This document shows positions 36,112 through 44,881 of a stretch of 64,000 nucleotides of DNA, piece by piece. The number at the start of each line of letters is the position of its first letter. The first letter of the stretch is position 1. Made by a program: the position numbers and the translations under genes. Location: the NCBI GenBank assembly GCA_023053575.1, contig JAKZAP010000018.1:5022001-5086000 (forward strand). The letters are read 5' to 3'. This DNA is from Branchinecta lynchi (lineage: Eukaryota > Arthropoda > Branchiopoda > Anostraca > Branchinectidae). The notes beneath the pieces are model-generated. The model did not search any database. It was not told the origin of the DNA and saw nothing but the letters and a program-made list of their open reading frames with translations.

Positions 36112-36455
36112 GTAAGTATTTTTAGTTTTCTAGCGATAAAAACAAGGATATCCAGGTAGATAGGAATAGCTTCGTCTGAAACAAAAAATTACGCAAATAT
36201 CAAATATACCACACGAGTTATCAGATGACGAAGCGCATCACACGAGATGACGTAGGAAATTCTGTAAAGAATTTTTAATGGGTTAGATAATGTTGCGAAG
36301 CGCATCACACGAGATGACGTAGGAAATTCTGTAAAGGAATTATCTGGGTCAGATAATGTTGCGAAGCGTGTCACACGAGATGAAGTAGGAATCAAATGGT
36401 CTTCAAAAATTCTGTAAAGGAATCATCAAGGTCGTTAAAAGATTTTTATTTTCAG
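36112..36455 (+). other. putative 344-bp leader intron
   Basis: The 5' splice site is ccagt^GTAAGTATT at 36,112, close to the donor consensus. The 3' site is a pyrimidine-rich gatttttattttCAG ending at 36,455, immediately followed by ATG at 36,456. Splicing would remove several out-of-frame ATGs and the 66-bp tandem repeats. This is inferred from splice-site consensus; transcript evidence is needed. Confidence 0.55.
36195..36420. repeat. three 66-bp tandem repeats inside the putative intron
   Basis: The unit contains gcgaagcgcatcacacgagatgacgtaggaaattctgtaaag. Heads are at about 36,231, 36,298 and 36,364, with a partial fourth (aaaattctgtaaaggaatcatc) overlapping the upstream ATG at 36,396. 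The first 20 codons of the long frame therefore derive from repeat DNA. Confidence 0.8.
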
Positions 36456-37172
36456 ATGAACAGCGAAGGTATTCAGAAGAAAACAGCAACCATTCCGAAA
36501 AAGTATATGAATGGGTTGTTCAAACTGGAGAAATCGGAGCAAGAAACATTCCTTTCGCTGTGGAGTAAGGTAGTCACAGCCTCAGATGAAGTCGAAGGTG
36601 AAGACCGTACGACAGCGTGTTCCTCTGTTGACAAGAAAAAAGAGAAGAGCGTGCAGTTTTTAGCCGATATTAAAGCGAATTTACATGCTTCGCGAAGGTT
36701 TGGAAACTTCAAAGTGGACGTAAGCATCAAGAAGGTGCTGAGCAGCAAAATATGTGGAGTCAGTTTGGAACAAGCAGAACGTTTAATTATTGATTTAAAT
36801 AAAGTGGAGGTGTATTTGGATTATTTATCAGTGTTACTAAAAGCGAAAAAAGGTGAAGTGTATGCGTACATGCAAAAACTGTTCAATGACAACCCTGAGA
36901 ATCTGCACAAGTGTTTTCTTGAAGAACGATTTAAGAAATATGGAGAAAGCAAATCAACAATAAGAAGATATCTTCAGTTGTATGGATTAGTCCGCGAATA
37001 TCCTGGAATAGCTTTCTGTGGGAAAGGGTACTATTGCATCGTCGAAAATGAAAAAGCTATTCGCAAAGCGATCCAAGAGGATGAGATATTGTCTTCATTA
37101 CTCAAGGAGCATCCTGCGCAAGTTTTCTTATCCGATGAAGTGTTGATTGATTTTGATAATCTGAGTCTATAA
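36396..37172 (+). CDS. unknown early-type Polinton protein (258 aa, or 238 aa if spliced)
   Basis: Function unknown. The frame opens at 36,396, but the more likely start is the internal Met at 36,456, directly after a splice-acceptor-like tattttcag. This would give a 238-aa protein beginning MNSEGIQKK. It is Lys/Glu-rich, predicted mostly helical, with no signal peptide or membrane segment. The C-terminal third (about residues 170-240 of the long frame) contains a 'STIRRYLQLYGLVREYPGIAF' stretch that could be a small winged-helix or coiled unit, without firm support. It lies alone behind the heat-shock-type promoter, unlike the other genes, which start with TAAATG. An AATAAA signal at 37,193-37,198 follows the stop by about 20 bp. 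It may be a regulator or early function; that is inference from context only. Confidence 0.75.
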   Translation: MVFKNSVKESSRSLKDFYFQMNSEGIQKKTATIPKKYMNGLFKLEKSEQETFLSLWSKVVTASDEVEGEDRTTACSSVDKKKEKSVQFLADIKANLHASRRFGNFKVDVSIKKVLSSKICGVSLEQAERLIIDLNKVEVYLDYLSVLLKAKKGEVYAYMQKLFNDNPENLHKCFLEERFKKYGESKSTIRRYLQLYGLVREYPGIAFCGKGYYCIVENEKAIRKAIQEDEILSSLLKEHPAQVFLSDEVLIDFDNLSL

Positions 37173-37252
37173 ATGTTGAATTAAGTTTTCTCAATAAATT
37201 GATTGAGTTATAAGCTAGATTTTGTTGCTAGGTGGTGGTTATGTGTGAAGAG

Positions 37253-37672
37253 TCACACTGGTGGAACATTCTTCTGAACTATTGATGTATTCTTGCAATA
37301 TTTATAGCCATTCAGACGGACTTGTTTCATGTATTTTTCGCGAGGAAAAAATCGAAAGGTTTTACGCATCTCTGTTTCTCTCTGAATTACCTCCTCAATT
37401 GTTAACTGTCCGCATTTTAGCATTGACAACAACTCAGTATAAAAATCATAAATAGTCCTAAATTCTGCTTTTCTATCAGCAATGCTTAATTGCTTTTCAA
37501 TTATTTCGATGATAACAGCACCCAAACTTAAAGAAGCTAGCGGTAGCACTAGAAACGCAGACATTCCTGCTGCTGAAAAGAGGAATTTGGATACAAGTAA
37601 GCTATTACTTATACGATTGTAGTACTTGTAACTGCGACGGTAAACATACATTTTCTTTTCTAATTCTTCCAT
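37253..37672 (-). CDS. small membrane protein with two transmembrane helices (139 aa)
   Basis: A basic, Tyr-rich N-terminus (residues 1-25) is followed by two hydrophobic helices at about 26-42 and 43-58 separated by a short Gly/Ser turn. A soluble helical tail contains 'FYTELLSMLKCGQLTIEEVIQRE', a pattern common to small Polinton/adintovirus-encoded 2-TM proteins. The function is not established; membrane association during assembly or entry is a reasonable guess. It is convergent with the 258-aa gene (stops 80 bp apart) and divergent from the polymerase gene. The start context on its strand, tattataaATGG, is the late-type motif. Confidence 0.8.
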   Translation of the reverse strand: MEELEKKMYVYRRSYKYYNRISNSLLVSKFLFSAAGMSAFLVLPLASLSLGAVIIEIIEKQLSIADRKAEFRTIYDFYTELLSMLKCGQLTIEEVIQRETEMRKTFRFFPREKYMKQVRLNGYKYCKNTSIVQKNVPPV

Positions 37673-37972
37673 TTATAATATAATAAAATTGTTTCGAAAA
37701 ATATTTCTAACAAAATAAAGAGTAGTAACCAAATGCCGATTTCGTCAAGAGTAGTAACCAAAAGCGGATTTTCGTTAAGAGTAGTAACTAAATGCCGATT
37801 TCGTCAAGAGTAGTAAAGAATAAAGGAAACCCGTGACTAGTAGTAAAGCATGTGCGAAACCCATAAGGGCGTCGGAAAATACATAGTAAAGGATTTGGAA
37901 AACCAGTGCTTTTCTTTACGGTTGAGAAAACGCAGACTGGGAAATTTATTAATAAAAATGTTCCCCTATTAA
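37673..37972. promoter_or_regulatory. divergent promoter region with ~29-bp tandem repeats
   Basis: Between the divergent 139-aa and polymerase genes, 37,720-37,850 holds three clear and two degenerate units of about 29 bp with agagtagtaaccaaatgccgatttcgtca as consensus. They occupy the position expected for shared upstream control elements. The left and right edges carry the tataaATG and tattaaATG start motifs. Confidence 0.55.
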
Positions 37973-40900
37973 ATGATGAATACTGCAGAGGTTATTCAGC
38001 TTTGTAAAAAGGTTATATCAAACAACAAAGCGGTTATACAAAGATTATCGCTATACACATATAATGAACTGCGGACTTATGCGAAAATTAATAAAATCAA
38101 AACAAATGGAGCTAAGAAACATGAAATAACAAATAATATAATAAACCATCTTAATAAGTATATTTTGATAGCTGAAGATAAAATTAAAATTGAACGCAGA
38201 AACGAAAGAACTCATAATAAGAACAGACCATCCGACTACAAACCAGAACCGAGATTACGAACCATTCTGGAAGATGAGATAAAAGAAAATAATATCACCA
38301 TTACAAAACTAAAACAAGAATACAATGATAACAAAGAAAAAGAGACAAGCGAATTAAAGAAATTTCTGAAAAACAAGAACCTATCAACTCGCGGAAACCG
38401 AGAAGAAGTACTAAAAAGAGTTGGAGAATACTATAATAATATTATTACCAAACATAAAGATTCCGTACAGAAAAATAGAGATATCATAAGAGATCAAACA
38501 GAAAGACGTGACAACAGTAGACAGAAACCAATTGGTTTATCAACTCTCTTCATAAATAAGAAAAAAATCCAAGTAGAAAAATTAATTCCTGATCATTTAT
38601 TTAGAACTGAAGAAGAACAGCAGCCTACTATTTTTAGCGAAAGTGAGAATATATTCACTGTAAACGTTTCAGTTCAAGGTAATGGAGTTGACGAGCATAC
38701 TCTTATTGCTTTTACTTTCGCAGATATACAGCGGCGAATGAACGAAATAAATCAATATAGAGTTCAGTTTGTAACTCGGGTTATTTTCCATCGACAGGAG
38801 AATGATGAAGAAGTAGTAGTATATTACAACAGTACTTCTTGGATTTTAAATAAAAATAGCATTCTTACTCATAATCATTTGGATGATAATAACAAGAGAC
38901 TGAGTTCTTTAAGTAATACCCCTCGATCTGGGCTACAATTTAGTCGGTATGAAGGAATTGATTATAGGATGACACGAATAGAATCTTACATGGGAGGAAC
39001 GTTTAAAATACTACCAGATTTCGTAAAAAATAAAAAAGCGTGCATAAATATAAAAAATTTAGATCAAAAATGCTTTCTTTGGTCCATCTTAGCACATTTA
39101 TACCCAACCAAGGACAACGCTGAGAGACTTTCGAAATATAAGCAATATGAGAACCAATTTGATTTCGAAGGGGTTACCAACTTCCCAATGGATACTAAAG
39201 ATATACACAAATTTGAAAATAGATACAACATTAAGATTTGTTTATTTCAAATTGAAAAAGAGAAAATTATCAGAAGTCATATACTAAAAAGTACAATCAA
39301 TGGCAAAACAGCTAAACATGTTATTAATTTATTATATTTCGATAATCATTATGTACTGGTAAAGGATCTGAGCAGATTAGTTGGTCCTCAAATATCTAAA
39401 AAGAAAACAAAGACATACCTCTGCACTTATTGCGGAAGGCATTTTAAGAAGGAAGAATGCTTTGAAAAACATGAAAGTAAAAATAATTGCGAAGATCCTG
39501 ATATTATAATGCCTCCTGAAGGTTCAAGTATACAATATAAAAATATTGCAAAACAAATGAAAGTACCTTATTGCATAATAGCCGACTTTGAGTCTTATAA
39601 CGAAGAGTACAATCAAGTAAACGGGAAGAAAACAATAAAAGTGGCCAAACAGAAGCCATTTGCTTACGGATTTCAGGTATGCTGTTCCTTTGATACAAAC
39701 CAGAACAAATACTACGATTATTTCGGTGAAGACGCTGCAAAACATTTTGTTAAAACCGTTACAAAAGTATCCACAGAAATTGCAAACAAATATGAAAGCA
39801 GACAAAGAAACCATACTTATACCAATGCAGAAATTGTGAATAAATGGAATAAACTAACTAATAAGACTTGTCACATCTGTACAACTGAAATTACTGAAAA
39901 TCCTCACTTTGATCACGACCACATGACAGGAGAAGATAGGGGATTTGCTCATGCTGAATGTAATATGAAATACAGGATTCCTAGGCATATCCCGGTAGTA
40001 ATGCATAATTTATCAAAATATGACTCTCATTTATTTGTTAGAGAATTGATACCTGATAACGGAATTTTTGAAAGTGCAGAAAGTTTCATCTCATTCTCGA
40101 AATCAATAAGTATAAGAAAGACGGATACGGAAATAAAATATGAGATGCGGTTTATAGATTCAATTAGATTTATGGCTTCATCTTTAGACAAACTATCAGC
40201 AAATTTAGCAACATGTGATTGCAAAGTACCTTGTAATCATCTAAGACAGAATTTCAAGTACACATCTAACAGCTTCAAAAATGACGATGAATTCAAAGAA
40301 ATAATTAAAAAAGGTGTGTATCCCTATGAATTCGTGGATAGTTTCGATAAAATGAATTGTACAAACTTACCACCAATAGAAAGCTTTTATTCTAGGTTGA
40401 CGGGGAAAGGTATTGACAAAAGTGATTATAAAAGAGCGGTATCTATATGGAAGCAATTTAACTGTGAAACATTACTTGATTATACCAAGTTGTACCTAAA
40501 AAGTGATGTGTTAATTCTATCAGACGTTGTGGAGAATTTCAGAAATGTGTGTATACATAATTATGATCTGGATCCACTTCATTACTTCTCAGCTCCAGGA
40601 CTAACATGGGATGCTTTCCTAAAGCATTCGAAAGTAGACTTGCCGTTATTCTCAAAGGAAGACATGTATACCTTTATAGAAAAAGGAATAAGAGGTGGTG
40701 TATCCCAATGTATAAAAAGATACGCAAAAGCAAATAATAAATATACAAGTGATTATAATAAGAATAAGCCATCTAATTATTTAGTGTATTTGGATAAAAA
40801 TAATTTATATGGGTGGGCGATGTCGCAGAATTTACCCGCGAATGATTTCCAATTCATTTCCATACCGGATGATTTGAAAGAAAGGAATGAATATGAATCA

Positions 40901-42049
40901 ATCGAGTATTACAACCATCTGAAAAGTCATATCAAGTCGGTGATTACGATTAAGTCGGTGAGACAAGATGTGGGTGCTATATATGAGGTAGACTTAGAAT
41001 ATCCAAAAGAACTACACGAATTACACAAGGATTTACCATTAGCACCCGAACACTTTAACGGTAAGCTATGTACCACAGTATTAGATAAAACTAACTATGT
41101 AGTTCACCACAGGAACCTAGAATTCTATTTACAAAAAGGTTTGATATTGAAAAGAGTACACAGAATACTAGGATTCACTGAAAGTGCTTACTTAAACGGA
41201 TATATAGACCACAACACAGCACTTAGAACTAAAGGTACAAATGATTTTGAAAAGGATTTCTTTAAGCTTATGAATAATGCTTGCTTTGGAAAAACTATGG
41301 AAAACGTAAGGAAGCGAGCGGATATGGAAATAATAACGGATGATACAACAAGAGAAAAAATAATAAAGAAACCCAACTTTAAATCTGAAATAATATTCAG
41401 TGAAAACTTTTCAGTAGCAAGAATGTCAAAGGAAAAGATAAAATTAGACAAACCAATGTACATCGGCTTTGCTGTATTAGAACTATCCAAGTTATTGATG
41501 TATGAATTCCATTATGATTATATGAAGCCTAAATATGGAGATAAAATTGATTTGTGTTATATGGACACTGATTCTTTCATATACGACATTCGAACCGAAG
41601 ATTTCTATGAAGATATCAAACAAGATTTGAATGAGAGGTTCGATACATCTGATTATGCGAAAGATAATCCATATGGGTTTCCTAGTGTAAATAAGAAAGT
41701 GATAGGAATGATGAAAGATGAATTAGGTGGACAGGTTATGACAGAGTTTGTTGGATTACGATCAAAGGTATATGCTTATTTAAAGGACAACCAAGACCCT
41801 TCAAAAGCTAGCAAAAAACTGAAAGGAATAAAAACCAATATAGTTAAAGATAAAATTACGATTCAAAACTATAAGGATGTACTGTTTGGTAAAACGGAAA
41901 ACCTTTCTATAACCCAGTATAACTTAAGATCATACAAGCACAATATGTTTCTAGAAGAACAGAATAAAAAAGCGTTAGATCCTAAGGATGATAAAAGGAT
42001 AGTAACAAGCGATAAAATACACACTTTACCTTTAGGTTATAAACATTAA
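37973..42049 (+). CDS. polB: protein-primed family B DNA polymerase (pPolB)
   Basis: At 1,358 aa this is a full-length Polinton replicative polymerase, which copies the linear genome from a protein primer at the TIR ends. Two SAP-like helix-extension-helix stretches lie at about 20-60 and 125-150. A domain at about 360-470 with 'NLDQKCFLWSIL' and a later 'NHYVLVKDLSRL' looks like a papain/OTU-like fold. A C2H2 finger is at about 482-507. The exonuclease has motif I IADFE (D538, E540), an inserted CHIC...DHDH treble-clef/Endo VII-like unit (about 633-665), motif II HNLSKYD (678-684) and motif III Y841-LKS-D845. The polymerase has motif A DKNNLYG (941-947), motif B K1098-MNNACFG and motif C YMDTDS (D1198, D1200), then SKVYAY. 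All catalytic acids are present. The start context is cctattaaATGATG. Confidence 0.97.
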   Translation: MMNTAEVIQLCKKVISNNKAVIQRLSLYTYNELRTYAKINKIKTNGAKKHEITNNIINHLNKYILIAEDKIKIERRNERTHNKNRPSDYKPEPRLRTILEDEIKENNITITKLKQEYNDNKEKETSELKKFLKNKNLSTRGNREEVLKRVGEYYNNIITKHKDSVQKNRDIIRDQTERRDNSRQKPIGLSTLFINKKKIQVEKLIPDHLFRTEEEQQPTIFSESENIFTVNVSVQGNGVDEHTLIAFTFADIQRRMNEINQYRVQFVTRVIFHRQENDEEVVVYYNSTSWILNKNSILTHNHLDDNNKRLSSLSNTPRSGLQFSRYEGIDYRMTRIESYMGGTFKILPDFVKNKKACINIKNLDQKCFLWSILAHLYPTKDNAERLSKYKQYENQFDFEGVTNFPMDTKDIHKFENRYNIKICLFQIEKEKIIRSHILKSTINGKTAKHVINLLYFDNHYVLVKDLSRLVGPQISKKKTKTYLCTYCGRHFKKEECFEKHESKNNCEDPDIIMPPEGSSIQYKNIAKQMKVPYCIIADFESYNEEYNQVNGKKTIKVAKQKPFAYGFQVCCSFDTNQNKYYDYFGEDAAKHFVKTVTKVSTEIANKYESRQRNHTYTNAEIVNKWNKLTNKTCHICTTEITENPHFDHDHMTGEDRGFAHAECNMKYRIPRHIPVVMHNLSKYDSHLFVRELIPDNGIFESAESFISFSKSISIRKTDTEIKYEMRFIDSIRFMASSLDKLSANLATCDCKVPCNHLRQNFKYTSNSFKNDDEFKEIIKKGVYPYEFVDSFDKMNCTNLPPIESFYSRLTGKGIDKSDYKRAVSIWKQFNCETLLDYTKLYLKSDVLILSDVVENFRNVCIHNYDLDPLHYFSAPGLTWDAFLKHSKVDLPLFSKEDMYTFIEKGIRGGVSQCIKRYAKANNKYTSDYNKNKPSNYLVYLDKNNLYGWAMSQNLPANDFQFISIPDDLKERNEYESIEYYNHLKSHIKSVITIKSVRQDVGAIYEVDLEYPKELHELHKDLPLAPEHFNGKLCTTVLDKTNYVVHHRNLEFYLQKGLILKRVHRILGFTESAYLNGYIDHNTALRTKGTNDFEKDFFKLMNNACFGKTMENVRKRADMEIITDDTTREKIIKKPNFKSEIIFSENFSVARMSKEKIKLDKPMYIGFAVLELSKLLMYEFHYDYMKPKYGDKIDLCYMDTDSFIYDIRTEDFYEDIKQDLNERFDTSDYAKDNPYGFPSVNKKVIGMMKDELGGQVMTEFVGLRSKVYAYLKDNQDPSKASKKLKGIKTNIVKDKITIQNYKDVLFGKTENLSITQYNLRSYKHNMFLEEQNKKALDPKDDKRIVTSDKIHTLPLGYKH

Positions 42050-42285
42050 ATTCAAGTACCTACTTAAAAAATTCAAGTACCTACTTCAAAACTTCAAGTA
42101 CCTACTTAAAAACTTCAAGTACCTACTTAAAAACTTCAAGTACCTACTTAAAAAATTCAAGTACCTACTTAAAAAATTCAAGTACCTACTTAAAAAATTC
42201 AAGTACCTACTTAAAAAATTCAAGTACCTACTTCAAAAAATCAAGTATATACTTAAAATACTCAAGTAAATCTTATAATGAAAAA
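42050..42285. repeat. 20-bp tandem repeats between polymerase and ATPase genes
   Basis: About eleven copies of ttcaagtacctacttaaaaa, nearly perfect, begin right after the polymerase stop and stop shortly before the ATPase start motif. They could serve as a transcription terminator, spacer or origin-like element; nothing in the sequence decides this. Confidence 0.9.
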
Positions 42286-42299
42286 TTCTTCCTAAATAA

Positions 42300-42977
42300 A
42301 TGAATGAAAAGGCTCCAATCAAAGTCTATGACTTTAGTGAAAAGAACACTTATCAGAATAAGCACGACCTTGCACCTCAGTGGCCATTTAGATTATTAAT
42401 TTGTGGAAGTTCTGGAACAGGGAAAACTAACCTTCTTTTGAATTTAATTTATGAATATCTTTGTTTCAACCGAATATACTTGTATGCTAAAGATCTTGAA
42501 GAAGATAAATATCAAGACCTTATAACCAATTTAACCACTTTGGAGTCACAATGCAAATCGAAAGTCTTAACAGTAAGTAACAATCTTGATGATATTGTCG
42601 ATGTGGACGACTTAGACCCTGAGTACCAAAACTTGATTATCTTTGACGATTTTGTCACTGAAAAAGACCAGAAGAAAATAGAAGATTTATTCATAAGAGG
42701 AAGAAAGAAAAATGCCTCAATTATTTACTTGTCTCAAAGCTATCATAAAACGCCAAAGGTGGTAAGACTCCAGTGCAATTATTTTGCATTCTTTCAGTGT
42801 TCTAATCCAAAAGAAGTAAAATTAATAAGACAAAGCCATGTATCCAGTATAGACGATGAAAAATTTCTCAAACAATTCGAGACTGCAACCAAGGGCTACG
42901 GTTTTTTCTTCATAGATTTAAAAATAAAAGATAAAACCCTTAAGTACAGGAAAAACTTTGAAAAATTTACCGGATAA
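42300..42977 (+). CDS. FtsK/HerA-family genome-packaging ATPase
   Basis: At 225 aa this matches the A32-like packaging ATPases of Polintons and related viruses, which use ATP to drive DNA into preformed capsids. The Walker A motif is GSSGTGKT at residues 36-43. The Walker B motif is a hydrophobic run ending in IIFDDF at about 113-118. A sensor/arginine region 'FIRGRKKNASIIYLSQS' follows at about 130-146, typical of the family. It leads the plus-strand late block, starts in the context cctaaataaATG and is separated from the fibre-like gene by only 16 bp. Confidence 0.95.
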   Translation: MNEKAPIKVYDFSEKNTYQNKHDLAPQWPFRLLICGSSGTGKTNLLLNLIYEYLCFNRIYLYAKDLEEDKYQDLITNLTTLESQCKSKVLTVSNNLDDIVDVDDLDPEYQNLIIFDDFVTEKDQKKIEDLFIRGRKKNASIIYLSQSYHKTPKVVRLQCNYFAFFQCSNPKEVKLIRQSHVSSIDDEKFLKQFETATKGYGFFFIDLKIKDKTLKYRKNFEKFTG

Positions 42978-42993
42978 TTTATTTCTATAATAA

Positions 42994-43728
42994 ATGAATA
43001 AATTTGGTAGTGTCGGAAAAAAGGTTAGTAACGAATCGAATGTAAAGGTAGTTACTGACGAAAACGGTAACATTAACCTACAGGATAGGCGAATTGTTAA
43101 TTTAGGTGATGCCAAAGCAGATCAGGATGCGATTAGCTTAAGGTTGATGACTATTATTTTGAATCAGTTTAAAGAACAAATAACTGCAGAACAAGTGCAA
43201 GCCAATCAATATTTTAGCGAAGATATTAACAGATTAACCTTGGTAGATGATTCTCCTGACAATGCAATGGTAAGGATCAAAGATAAAGGATTATTTGTAA
43301 AACCAACAATTCAGGTTACTGATAAAGAACTTGATGCTGGGAATAAAGTTATCACAAATGTTCAAGATCCTAGAAACAAACATGATGCTGTTAATTTAGG
43401 AACGTTAACTACGTATCTTTTAGATTTTGACAAAAAGCTCGAAAACCAACAAGCCCTTAGCATAAGTATTGAAACGAAGATTGGCGACCTTAGCAAAAGT
43501 ATTGACAAAAAGCTTCTTGACCTTAGGAAAAGTATTGAGAAAAAGCTCGAAAACCAACAAAAAATTAGCAGTTTTATTGGTTCAAATGATTTGGACCAAA
43601 ATCTGCATATCAATGGTATTGAAAGAGCAGTCGTAAACATTTTAAAAAGGCTTTTAGAGCAAAAACCTGTTGATCAAGATTTTGTTAAGAAAACAGAAGA
43701 CTTCATGAAAACTAAACTAAAGAAATAA
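42994..43728 (+). CDS. fibre/spike-like structural protein with coiled coil
   Basis: This 244-aa protein has two copies of a tail-fibre-type repeat. The first, at about 25-50, reads 'RRIVNLGDAKADQDAISL'; the second, at about 116-137, reads 'NKVITNVQDPRNKHDAVNL'. The N-L-x-D/P...DAV-N/S-L pattern is well known from trimeric phage tail fibres. Between about 145 and 190 a heptad-like region rich in 'KKLENQQ' and 'SIDKKLLDLRKSIEKK' predicts a coiled coil. A vertex fibre or spike is the simplest reading, inferred from repeats and context (between ATPase and core protein). No signal peptide. Start context ctataataaATG. Confidence 0.8.
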   Translation: MNKFGSVGKKVSNESNVKVVTDENGNINLQDRRIVNLGDAKADQDAISLRLMTIILNQFKEQITAEQVQANQYFSEDINRLTLVDDSPDNAMVRIKDKGLFVKPTIQVTDKELDAGNKVITNVQDPRNKHDAVNLGTLTTYLLDFDKKLENQQALSISIETKIGDLSKSIDKKLLDLRKSIEKKLENQQKISSFIGSNDLDQNLHINGIERAVVNILKRLLEQKPVDQDFVKKTEDFMKTKLKK

Positions 43729-43758
43729 AATTTATATGATAAATTAATTCCCTAATAA

Positions 43759-44328
43759 ATGGTTGAAACAATGGAGTATACAGTTTATTTGTCAAAGCTT
43801 CAGAAAGGAAAGCTGAAGAAATGTTTTGATGCTAAACAAAAATGTCAGATACGTGTTAGTCATAGTAGACAAAATGAACGGGAACCAGTCAAGTTACTTT
43901 TAAGTAAACGACAAATTGATAAAATTGAAACATGTAAAATGAATAATAAGGGTTGTGATATTGATGTATCATACAAGCAGATGAGAGAAGCGATTCAAAA
44001 AGGTGGATTACTTCCATTTTTAATACCGCTAGCAATTACCCTTGGTAAGGCAGCTTTAACAAGTGGTGCTGCTGCTTTGGGTACATTCGCTGGTAAGAAA
44101 ATTATGGATAAAATGACCAACACAGGTGGTGCGCTAAAACTTCCTGGAACACAAAAAGTTACCGGTAATGGTGTACGTGGTAGACCTAAGAAGGAAAAAA
44201 CCGATGATGTCAACACAGGTGGAGCGCTAACACTTCCTGGAACACAAAAAGTTGTCGGTCATGGGGTACGTGGAAGGCCTAGGAAGTCAAAAAACGGGGA
44301 CATCAAAAAAGAAGCAAAAGTAAAGTAG
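43759..44328 (+). CDS. AT-hook core protein, adenovirus pX-like
   Basis: This 189-aa protein probably condenses or anchors the genome in the virion. The N-terminal 80 residues are basic and Cys-containing. A hydrophobic stretch GGLLPFLIP then 'LAITLGKAALTSGAAALGTF' at 82-110 resembles the Gly/Ala-rich segment of adintovirus pX-type core proteins. The C-terminus is a tandem duplication of about 32 residues (120-150 and 151-182). Each copy has NTGGAL-LPGTQKV and an RGRPKK or RGRPRK AT-hook (140-145, 171-176). Each AT-hook is preceded by a GxG cut-like site (VTGNG 134-138, VVGHG 165-169) that may be processed by the element's protease. Start context ccctaataaATGG. Confidence 0.85.
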   Translation: MVETMEYTVYLSKLQKGKLKKCFDAKQKCQIRVSHSRQNEREPVKLLLSKRQIDKIETCKMNNKGCDIDVSYKQMREAIQKGGLLPFLIPLAITLGKAALTSGAAALGTFAGKKIMDKMTNTGGALKLPGTQKVTGNGVRGRPKKEKTDDVNTGGALTLPGTQKVVGHGVRGRPRKSKNGDIKKEAKVK

Positions 44329-44351
44329 GACCTCTAACCAATTTTGATATT

Positions 44352-44696
44352 ATGGATGCATTAGGGAGTATACCACAGTTTAGAGGTGTGTTCTCTTTAG
44401 ATACGCTACCCAAACATATAAACGATTCGGAATGTGGTGTAATCAACTATGACAAACGTGGAATGCCTGGAACACATTGGGTTGCCTATTGTAATCTACC
44501 TGAATCCCCCTATGTCGAATTTTTCGATTCTTTCGGTATTCCTCCAGGAAAAGAAATAGTTAAATATCTAAGAACTTCAAAGAAAAAAATAGCTTATGAA
44601 AATCTTGCTGTCCAAAATATAGACGAAGTAAACTGTGGACTTCACTGTATTTCCTACATTAAGCGCAAAATGAAGTTGGTAGCTTTTCGTTTATAA
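44352..44696 (+). CDS. adenain-like cysteine protease (maturation protease)
   Basis: This 114-aa protein is a compact member of the adenain/Ulp1 family that matures capsid proteins in Polintons and adenoviruses. The triad is visible in family order: His42 in GTHWVAY, Asp59 in FFDSFG, and Cys95 in VNCGLHC, with Gln88 as the oxyanion residue. It is shorter than most family members (about 150-200 aa), mainly through a short C-terminus after the catalytic Cys, but no core element is missing. It is the one gene in the late block without the TAAATG motif (context gatattATGG), 23 bp after the core gene. Confidence 0.93.
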   Translation: MDALGSIPQFRGVFSLDTLPKHINDSECGVINYDKRGMPGTHWVAYCNLPESPYVEFFDSFGIPPGKEIVKYLRTSKKKIAYENLAVQNIDEVNCGLHCISYIKRKMKLVAFRL

Positions 44697-44713
44697 AAAT
44701 TATTTTCTAATAA

Positions 44714-44881
44714 ATGGAGATTTATTGTATGAAATGTAAAAAGAGCACTGACACTGAATCAATGTTTAAGGCAGTGTCACAAAAAAATAATGTTCCAATG
44801 CTGAAAGGGAATTGTGTTATTTGCGGGTCGAGGAAAAATCGCTTTTTAAAAAAAACCTCAACGCAGAAACAGATATTTTAA
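44714..44881 (+). CDS. DUF5679-like zinc ribbon (55 aa)
   Basis: The gene starts in the strong late context ttctaataaATGG. Two zinc knuckles are visible: YCMKC (Cys5, Cys8) and NCVICG (Cys34, Cys37), separated by a segment with 'VPMLKGNC'. Spacing and the K-G-x-C-x-x-C-G layout match the small DUF5679-type zinc ribbons encoded by Polintons and virophage-like elements. The frame overlaps the integrase frame and ends in it at 44,881. Its last codons include TTT TTA AAA AAA, a possible -1 frameshift site (44,845-44,851). It is too short for most ORF scans. Function: probably nucleic-acid or protein binding in cis with the integrase; inferred. Confidence 0.85.
   Translation: MEIYCMKCKKSTDTESMFKAVSQKNNVPMLKGNCVICGSRKNRFLKKTSTQKQIF

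Noticed and set aside
39504..40224. Minus-strand open frames inside the polymerase gene, and similar shadows in other element genes
   Set aside because: They lie opposite a well-supported gene with clear motifs, and have no start context or domain of their own.
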